Of a DNA stretch of 33,676 bases, positions 27,516 to 33,676 are shown one piece after another (within the stretch, counting starts at the first letter, position 1; each line of letters starts with the position of its first letter). The notes under the pieces were generated by a model. That model saw only the letters and a program-made list of their open reading frames with translations. It searched no databases and had not been told where the DNA came from. A program made the translations under genes and the position numbers. The stretch comes from Mycoplasma crocodyli MP145 (GTDB taxonomy: Bacteria > Bacillota_I > Bacilli_A > Mycoplasmatales > Metamycoplasmataceae), in contig NC_014014.1 in NCBI RefSeq assembly GCF_000025845.1, positions 491,155-524,830 on the forward strand, read 5' to 3'.

Positions 27516-29477
27516 ATGAGAAGAATAATTAATATAAACAAAGATTGAATGTTTAGCAAAAAAGCTAAAAGCGCTCCAAAAATCGCACCTAAAGAATGGC
27601 ATGTTGTTGATCTTCCTCACACGTGAAATGTATATGATGGAGCAGATGGAGGAAGCGACTATTATAGAGGAAAATGTTATTACTTCAAAAACTTGGTAGT
27701 TCCTTTTTTTCACTATGGTCAAGAAAATGTTTATTTGGAATTTAACGGTGTTAATTCAAACTGTAAAATATATTTAGACAATAACTTAATTGGAGAACAC
27801 TCTGGAGGGTATTCAACTTTTAGAATTAAAGTTGACACTTCTAAACTTAACAAAATTGGTAATCAATTAGTAGTTGAAGTCGATAATAGCGAAAATGATT
27901 TTACATACCCACTCGATTCTGATTACACACAATATGGTGGAATATATCGTGATGTAAATTTAATAATAGTTAGTCAAAGCCACATTGATTTAGAACACTA
28001 TGGATCAAAAGGAGTTTATGTAGATTATGAACTTTATGATGAGTATGCAATAGTTAAAGCTAAAGTTTATACTAAAGATTCGATTGGAAAAAATTTAAGT
28101 GTAGAAATCGCTAAAAAAACCGATAAAGTTATAGCTTATGCTTCTACTATTATTCAAGATGATTACGAAGAATTAGAACTAATAATTAAAGAACCTATTT
28201 TATGAGAAGGAACAATAAACCCTTATCTATACAAAGCTATTTTTAGCATAGAATCTAAAAACTTAATCATTGACCAAGTATCTGTTAATTTTGGATTCAG
28301 AACATTTAATGCACAAAATAAAAATAAATTCTTATTAAATGATAGACACTATGATTTAAGAGGAGTATCTAAACATCAAGATAAATGAGCGAAGGGAAGC
28401 GCTATATCAGTTGATGATCAAAAAGAAGATATAGATTTAATTTGCCAAATGGGTGCAAACTCATTAAGATTGGCACACTACCAACATCCACAATTTACTT
28501 ATGATTATGCTGATGAAAAAGGAATTATAATCTGAGCCGAAATTCCTCTTATTAAGTTTTTTAATATGAGCGAAAAAGCACAAAAAAACTTAATGCAACA
28601 ATTAAGTGAATTGATTTTACAAAACTATAACCATCCATCAATTCTTTTTTGGGGATTAGGAAATGGAATTAACTTAGATGAAAAAAACGAAAAAGATGCA
28701 ATTGAATTACTAGAAAAACTACATGCACGTGCTAAGATTTTAGATAAAAATAGACTAACATTTTTATCCCAAAAATGAGATACACCTATCAGTTCAAAAA
28801 CAAATACAATAACTGATTTAGTGGCGTATAATCTTTATTTTGGAACAAAAGAGGATGATTTAAATGAGTTTAAAAATTGATTGATTTCATGAGAAAAACA
28901 ATATCCAAATAAGCCTATATCCATAGGTAAATATGGAACAAATTCAATCGTTAGATTTCATAATAAAAATCCTAAAATTGGAGACCATACAGAAGAATTT
29001 CAAGCTTCATACCATGAATATATTTTAAGAAACTTTTGCCAAAATGAAGGTGTTATGTCAACATTTTTATGAAGCATGTTTGACTTTGGAAATGATGTTT
29101 TAGAAGAAGGAAATACACCAGGAACAGACAACAAAGGAATTATTACTTTTGATAGAAGAATTAAAAAAGATACTTATTACTTATACCAGGCTTTTTGATC
29201 ATTTAGAAAATTTGTTTATATAGTTTCAAGACGTAGAGCAATAAGAGAGCAACATGAAAATATGATCATTAAAATTTATTCAAATCTTGATGAAGTTTCT
29301 TTATTTATAGACGGGCAATTAATAGAAACAAAAAAGGGTAATAAAGTTTTTGAATTTAATGCAGGAAAATTAGAACTGGGAAGACACTTTATTGAGGTTA
29401 ATGCTTCATCCATGTCGGATATAGTAACTATAGAAGTTGTTAAAGATAATAGACATCACTACTTAAACGATAATTAA
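27516..29477 (+). CDS. GH2 glycosidase homologue lacking both catalytic glutamates
   Basis: 653 residues, complete, with many TGA codons read as Trp. It has GH2 jelly-roll, Ig-like and TIM-barrel domains: VVDLPHTWNVYDG, TQYGGIYRDV, LRGVSKHQDKWAKG, GANSLRLAHYQHP and GTDNKGIITFDRR all match beta-galactosidase or glucuronidase family blocks. The acid/base motif, normally NHPSI...W-x-LGNE, reads LGNGIN, with Gly384 in place of Glu. The nucleophile motif, normally x-x-EYG, reads ISIGKYG, with Lys472 in place of Glu. There is no signal peptide. A good GGAG site precedes the ATG. It is probably not a hydrolase; it may bind sugar or act otherwise. Confidence 0.85.
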
Positions 29478-29485
29478 ACATATAT

Positions 29486-29516
29486 AAATGATGAGTACTC
29501 ATCATTTATTTTTTTA
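29486..29516 (+). terminator. Terminator after the GH2 gene
   Basis: Perfect 22-base palindrome AAATGATGAGT / ACTCATCATTT, then ATTTTTTT. Confidence 0.9.
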
Positions 29517-29521
29517 AAAAA

Positions 29522-30687
29522 ATGTTCACCAATACTAAAAAAACTAATTTTAAGATTATTAATAAAAAACTATTTTTATCGCTTTTTTATGTTTTTATGA
29601 AAATTAAAGAATAAATTGTATATGAGGATAGAAAAACAATTACAAATGATACAACATTTACAATTAACTCCACCATTAACAATAAAGAGTATGTCGTTAA
29701 ACTAAATAGAAAATACTTAAAGGAGAATTTTTTTAAAGGAGGCTTCAGCAATTAAAATAGGACATTATAATTTAGAAACACTCAAAGCTGAATATAAGGC
29801 AAAATTTATTGAACTTATAAAAGTGATGGAAATTGATTTTAATAATATACCAAGTAAACAATTAAGTGAAACAAGCAAGAAAAATAGAGAAATAGTTGAA
29901 TTTAACAAAAAAGTTTATGATTACACTTCTAGCAAATATGGAGCAAACATAATAAAATTTAATACAAAAGATAATAAAACTTTTAATTTGGATGTAAATA
30001 ACAATAAATTAGAAGAATTAAAACAATTGGGTTTTAACCATATACTCATTTTAACTGGATTATTTTCAGAAGAAATCTTTAGAAACATTTTATTTCAAAA
30101 GTTTCAAGATAATGATTTTGGATTTAAATACAAAATTGATTCAATACTTGATGTGAGAATTAAAAGTGTAAATTACAAAGAAGGCACACCAGAACTATTG
30201 TGGCATACGCTTACAAAGTTAATGAAACACCGTTATAATAACATTATTAGTTGGTCTTGGTTTAGCAACGTATTATTCATTTAATTACGTAAAACAAAAT
30301 CATCATCAAAACAAATATAAAGATCCAAAAAATCATATAAACCAACAACAAATAAGAGATTTTTTTGATGTAAAAATAGAAAATAACGAAACTATAGTAA
30401 GTATTAAAAATCACATTAGTAAGGAAGTTGAAATTTACTTAAAGTACTATGGTTATGATACATTAGAAATCTTTCCTCTTTTAGAAAATTCGCAAAACAA
30501 TAATTTTTACACATGTCCAACTTATGATTTAACAAAAATAGAAATAACTGCTAATAAAAAAGCAAAATTAAAAATAAATAGTTCATATATGAACTTTTGA
30601 ATTACACTATCAAACAAAAGTATAAGTAATATCATAGATCATAACAGCCCTCGTCCTATAACATTATGAAACTATAAAATAAGTTAG
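29522..30687 (+). pseudogene. Broken gene for a membrane/surface protein of unknown family
   Basis: Coding-like sequence continues across three frames. Piece 1 (29522-29752) starts MFTNTKKTNFKI with a hydrophobic stretch and is interrupted by a TAA. Piece 2 (about 29721-30284) has no good start; it reads KIGHYNLETLKAEYKAK, then about 150 residues of helical, charged sequence ending in LLWHTLTKLMKHR. Piece 3 (about 30220-30687) opens after a stop with no ATG and encodes a clean membrane helix (VIITLLVGLGLATYYSF), followed by about 125 soluble residues ending in TAG. Joining 2 and 3 by one frameshift near 30220-30235 gives a plausible protein with a central membrane helix. I do not recognise the family. 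Unusually, it has several TGG Trp codons. Confidence 0.65.
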
Positions 30688-30720
30688 ATTAAAAAATAAA
30701 TGCTTCAGCATTTATTTTTT
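30688..30720. terminator. Bidirectional terminator between converging genes
   Basis: Thirteen-bp perfect stem AAAAAATAAATGC / GCATTTATTTTTT with TTCA loop. It overlaps the stop codon of the minus-strand NAPRTase gene and follows the broken gene on the plus strand. Confidence 0.9.
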
Positions 30721-31716
30721 GTTCTTATACAAAATAAGGTTTTTATTTTCTCTGTAAAATCTTCCTTCTTTTGCTTCTTTTTTACCGTTCAATAATGTTG
30801 CATCAGCACTAAATGAATTAGTTAATTTAAATATACTTTGACCAACTCCGTAATAATCAACAGGGGATTTATTCGCTTCGAATTCTTTAATTTTTTCGGC
30901 ATTAAATCCACTTGAAACAACGATTTTATAATCTCTTGCTCCTGCTTTATCAAGTTCTTTTCTTAATCTTTTAACTTGTTCAAGATTAACACCATAATGT
31001 TTTTGAGGTTCATTATCAAACATATGATCAACCATGTTTTTTGAAGTATCAAGTCTAATTCCTCAAACATGATTTCCTAATTCTTTTCATACTCTAAGTG
31101 ACTCTGTTATAACATCATTAGTATAGTCAACTAAAGCTATTAACTTGTTATTTGGAAAATGTTTATAGTACGCTTTCATCGCAGCAACAATATCGCCAGC
31201 AAAACCTTGAATTAAAACATGTGGAACAGAACCGAATGTAACTTCATTATTATCAATATTTTGCGCTTCAGTTGAAACTAAATTAATTCCACCAATTTTT
31301 ACTGCTTTACCATCAACTTCTTGATTTAAATAATGATCAGCTCTATCACCCATAAAAATAATTGGTTTATTATTTGCAGCCAAAACACAATCTCTTGCAT
31401 TTGATGCTATTGATGTTGATCTAGATAAAATTCCATCAATAACACCTTCTCAAATTCCAAAATCTTGATACTTACCTTCAAGTTCAAGAACTATTTCTAA
31501 ATTATTAATTAATGTACCATCCGGTAAGTATCTAATGGTATATTTACTTGTATTCGTTTCGTGAGAAAGTAATTCCAAAACTTCGCTCATTCCAGCCAAA
31601 ATTGCATTATCTTTTCTTTGAAAAAATTGTAATGTAATAATATTATCTTTTTTTTCTTCTTCTAAAATTTTGCTAGCTTTAAAGAAATAACTAGCAATAT
31701 ATTTTTCTCTATTCAT
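30712..31716 (-). CDS. pncB: Nicotinate phosphoribosyltransferase
   Basis: 334 residues with two TGA codons read as Trp. It makes nicotinate mononucleotide from nicotinate and PRPP, the first step of NAD salvage. Family blocks: LQFFQRKDNAILAGM near residue 30, the central VPHVLIQGFAGD, WGIRLDTSKN near 215 and VVSSGFNAEKIKEF near 260. Length is at the short end for the family and close to other compact Mollicute/Firmicute members. GGAG lies 5 bases before the ATG and is buried in a hairpin that belongs to the upstream RNA switch. It stands alone, running opposite to its neighbours. Confidence 0.9.
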
Positions 31717-31860
31717 AAAAACTCCATGAGTTTTCCAGGGACTTGTATTTTCTTCATTCAGACTTTACTGTCGGTATAGGAATTTCACCTATTCATGCTT
31801 AAAAAAGTACGAAGACTTTAACTTCCGGTTTAGACTTTCACTAAGTCAGAAAACTACAAA
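31717..31860 (-). ncRNA. FMN-riboswitch-like (RFN) leader with translational switch
   Basis: On the minus strand the RNA folds by eye into the six-helix RFN plan. P1: TTGTAGTTTTC with GAAAATACAA, one bulge. P2: TTAG/CTAA with loop TGAAAGT. P3: GAAG/CTTC after ACCG. P4: a short imperfect stem. P5: ATAGG/CCTAT with loop TGAAATT. P6: GAC/GTC after ACC, then TGAATGAAGA. The core ACCGACAGTAAAGTCTG is almost the consensus. J1/2 is UGAC instead of GGGGCA, and the conserved A after P3 appears to be U. Downstream, AAAACTC/GAGTTTT hides the Shine-Dalgarno GGAG. The P1 strand AGTTTTC can instead pair with GAAAACT, freeing it. Confidence 0.8.
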
Positions 31861-31876
31861 CATTGTTTGCTTTGTA

Positions 31877-31882
31877 ATTATA
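31877..31882 (-). promoter_or_regulatory. -10 box of the riboswitch-NAPRTase transcript
   Basis: TATAAT on the minus strand. The predicted start, near 31870, lies about 10 bases before helix P1, so the transcript contains the whole aptamer. Confidence 0.65.
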
Positions 31883-32062
31883 ATATATAAGTTAATTTAG
31901 TGAAATATTAATATTAAAAAAATATAATTAATTACTATCAATAAATTTATCAATAGTGAAAAATTCTAAATTATTTAAAAAAAATATAAAAAAATCATTT
32001 TTTTGGTCAAGATGTTATTTATAAAACTTTGAATATTTTTGTAAAAATAATTATGATTTTTA

Positions 32063-32068
32063 TATAAT
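32063..32068 (+). promoter_or_regulatory. -10 box of the first lipoprotein gene
   Basis: TATAAT 24 bases before the ATG, followed by AAGGAGA. The spacer from 31890 to here is AT-rich and shows no gene. Confidence 0.6.
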
Positions 32069-32092
32069 ATTAACATTAAATTAAGGAGAAAA

Positions 32093-33286
32093 ATGAAAAA
32101 AATAAGTTTAATAACTCTTGGAACAATGCTTCCATTAGTATCAGCTTTAAGTATAGTTTCATGTAACGATACTAATAAAGCAAAAACAACAAAAGAACTT
32201 AACGAAATAGCTAAAATAGTTACAGTTGAATATACAGATAAAGCTAAAACTTTATTAAGTGAAGCAACCAAGGACAAAGTAACATTTAGTGGTTTTGATA
32301 CAAAACTATATGCAATCACAGGTTCAGCTATCGTTAAAGACGCAACAAAAAATGAATTAAAAGTTTCTTTTAGTCTTAAAGAAGTTAATGGTTCTGTTGC
32401 TTCAGATCCAAAAACATTAGTAATTACAGGGTTTAAAATTGCAACAGTAACTCCTACTAAAAATAAAGAAGACGTTTTAAATGATGCAAAAGTAGAATTA
32501 CAAAAATCATTAACAGATTCATATGCTGATACTTTAAAAACAATGACAGATAAAGATGCTCAAGCAAAAATGCAAGCTACAATTGATAAATTAAACAAGG
32601 AATTAGTTGCCGCTGCTGAAAAACAACTTGATGAAATCAATAAAGAATTTGATTTAATATCATTAGACAATATGAAGGCTTTAACAGCTAGTTATAAAGA
32701 AATTTTAAACTCAACAAACTCAATAGTAGTAAATTCAATAAAAGATGTTGTAACAAAATTCAATTCAGGTACAAAAGTTACAAACGGATTAGAAACATTA
32801 AAGAACTACCTAACCACTGAAGTTATTACAAAATACTTAGTTGACATGACTAGTACATTAACCCAAGTTGCTCCTAATGTTGGTACAATAGGTGGAGAAA
32901 TTCTTGGTGTATTAACAACAGATGAAACTACAAAAGACATCAAAGATATTGATAAAGTTGTAACTGGATTAACAGAATACTTTAAGAACGAGGCGTTTAC
33001 AAATCTTGTTATAAAAATGAAAGAAGTTAAATTCGATAAATTATCAACTGATGGATATGTTAAAGTTTTTGAAACCACAATTTCAGAATTAAAAACTACA
33101 TTTAAAACAGAAGCTGCTGCAAAACTTAAAACATTATTAAATAACAATGATGAAGACTATGCAAAAGTTAAAAAAGTTTTAGAAGGTAAATATACATTCC
33201 TTGAAAAACAATTCAAAACAATGGCAGATACCTTTGTTACTCAATTAAGAACATTGGCTGAAGACATTCAAACAAACTTAAAATAA
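32093..33286 (+). CDS. Surface lipoprotein, paralogue 1
   Basis: 397 residues. The signal peptide ends in SIVSC (Cys24), so it should be a membrane-anchored surface lipoprotein. The mature part is Lys/Thr/Asp-rich and mostly helical; it has no Cys beyond the anchor and no catalytic motif that I can see. Its N-terminal part (residues of about 33-75, with VTFSGFDTKLYAI) matches that of the next gene. It belongs to a tandem lipoprotein family that may continue past the window. Function unknown; adhesion or antigenic variation are guesses from location only. Confidence 0.85.
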   Translation: MKKISLITLGTMLPLVSALSIVSCNDTNKAKTTKELNEIAKIVTVEYTDKAKTLLSEATKDKVTFSGFDTKLYAITGSAIVKDATKNELKVSFSLKEVNGSVASDPKTLVITGFKIATVTPTKNKEDVLNDAKVELQKSLTDSYADTLKTMTDKDAQAKMQATIDKLNKELVAAAEKQLDEINKEFDLISLDNMKALTASYKEILNSTNSIVVNSIKDVVTKFNSGTKVTNGLETLKNYLTTEVITKYLVDMTSTLTQVAPNVGTIGGEILGVLTTDETTKDIKDIDKVVTGLTEYFKNEAFTNLVIKMKEVKFDKLSTDGYVKVFETTISELKTTFKTEAAAKLKTLLNNNDEDYAKVKKVLEGKYTFLEKQFKTMADTFVTQLRTLAEDIQTNLK

Positions 33287-33295
33287 AATTATTTT

Positions 33296-33318
33296 AGAGA
33301 GCAAAAATGCTCTTTTTT
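33296..33318 (+). terminator. Terminator between the lipoprotein paralogues
   Basis: AGAGC / GCTCT with AAAAAT loop and T run. Confidence 0.8.
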
Positions 33319-33398
33319 ATTTTCATTTTTTGCTAAAATAATTGCAATTAAGTGATGAATATTTACTAAATATTTTAAATAAATTTCATTATAAAATA

Positions 33399-33404
33399 TA
33401 TAAT
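33399..33404 (+). promoter_or_regulatory. -10 box of the second lipoprotein gene
   Basis: TATAAT 33 bases before the ATG, in a setting similar to that of the first paralogue (AT-rich, then TTAGGAGAAAA). Each paralogue therefore has its own promoter. Confidence 0.6.
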
Positions 33405-33437
33405 ATGAATACTAATTAAACAATACTTAGGAGAAAA

Positions 33438-33676
33438 ATGAAAAAAACAATTTTATTAACAATTGGTGCAATTAGTTTACCACTAGCTCTAACTACTGTA
33501 GTTTCATGTGTTGATGAATCTGAAAAAGGATTAACAAAAGAACAACTTAATGCTGAAGCGGCAAAAGTTACTTTATTATATGAAAACTCTGAAAATACTT
33601 TACTTAAAGATGCTGTTATTGAAGCAGTTACTTTTGTAGGTTTTGACGTTCAAAAATTTGAGATATCTTCAAAAAC
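33438..33676 (+). CDS. Surface lipoprotein, paralogue 2 (3' end outside window)
   Basis: The first 79 codons are visible. The signal peptide ends in VVSC (Cys24). TKEQLNAEAAKVTLLYENSENTL then VTFVGFDVQKFEI aligns with TKELNEIAKIVTVEYTDKAKTLL and VTFSGFDTKLYAI of the preceding gene. GGAG lies before the ATG. Confidence 0.85.
   Translation, partial: MKKTILLTIGAISLPLALTTVVSCVDESEKGLTKEQLNAEAAKVTLLYENSENTLLKDAVIEAVTFVGFDVQKFEISSK

Noticed and set aside
32806-33147. Minus-strand ORF inside the first lipoprotein gene
   Set aside because: A shadow of a Lys/Thr-rich coding sequence; no start signals.
1-33676. CRISPR array or insertion sequence
   Set aside because: No regularly spaced repeats and no transposase-like gene or terminal inverted repeats were seen anywhere in the window.

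Overview
The window is a stretch of an AT-rich Mollicutes chromosome that reads TGA as tryptophan. Almost every long gene contains in-frame TGA codons at conserved Trp positions. Typical mycoplasma content supports this: lipoproteins with an S-C lipobox, a BMP-type nucleoside transporter, a surface nuclease, a minimal mraZ-rsmH-ftsZ cluster and no cell-wall genes. A Mycoplasmopsis/M. hominis-group species is the best guess, by inference only.

Layout. 1-935: 3' part of a coiled-coil, tail-anchored protein. 1096-6865: nucleoside ABC importer operon (BMP lipoprotein, two-domain ATPase, two permeases, the first with a 236-residue coiled-coil tail). 7035-8347: two tandem deoxynucleoside kinases, forming a nucleoside uptake and phosphorylation block with the importer. 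8454-8640: tRNA-Leu and tRNA-Lys. 8694-10888 (minus): three-gene accessory operon with a predicted membrane-anchored nucleotidyltransferase (AbiEii-like motifs). 11015-11091 (minus): tRNA-Ile. 11133-12769 (minus): rpsI, rplM, rsmE. 12886-16689 (minus): ftsZ, a divergent FtsA-like gene, rsmH and mraZ, with three 10-bp spaced GTGG boxes at the mraZ start. 17097-17780 (minus): KtrA/TrkA-type K+ channel regulator. 17902-19897 (minus): dhaM, dhaL, dhaK. 20116-25315: gdpP, rplI, dnaB, a 32-codon ORF and a CNNM/CorC-type protein. 25386-27449: surface nuclease with lipoprotein repeats. 27516-29477: a GH2 glycosidase homologue lacking both catalytic glutamates. 29522-30687: a broken gene. 30712-31716 (minus): nicotinate phosphoribosyltransferase behind an RFN (FMN-riboswitch-like) leader. 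32093-33676: two paralogous lipoproteins, the second cut by the window end.

How the genes work together. The first 8 kb scavenges nucleosides and phosphorylates them. The division cluster and the ribosomal/replication genes are housekeeping. KtrA and GdpP hint at c-di-AMP-linked potassium control. DhaKLM feeds dihydroxyacetone into glycolysis, and NAPRTase salvages nicotinate for NAD.

The most unusual signal is the leader of the NAPRTase gene. It folds by eye as an FMN riboswitch with a translational switch, but it sits in front of an NAD-salvage gene and differs from the standard aptamer at expected ligand-pocket positions. Next in interest are the doubly inactivated GH2 protein and the nucleotidyltransferase operon. 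All calls come from reading the sequence; no searches or folding programs were run.
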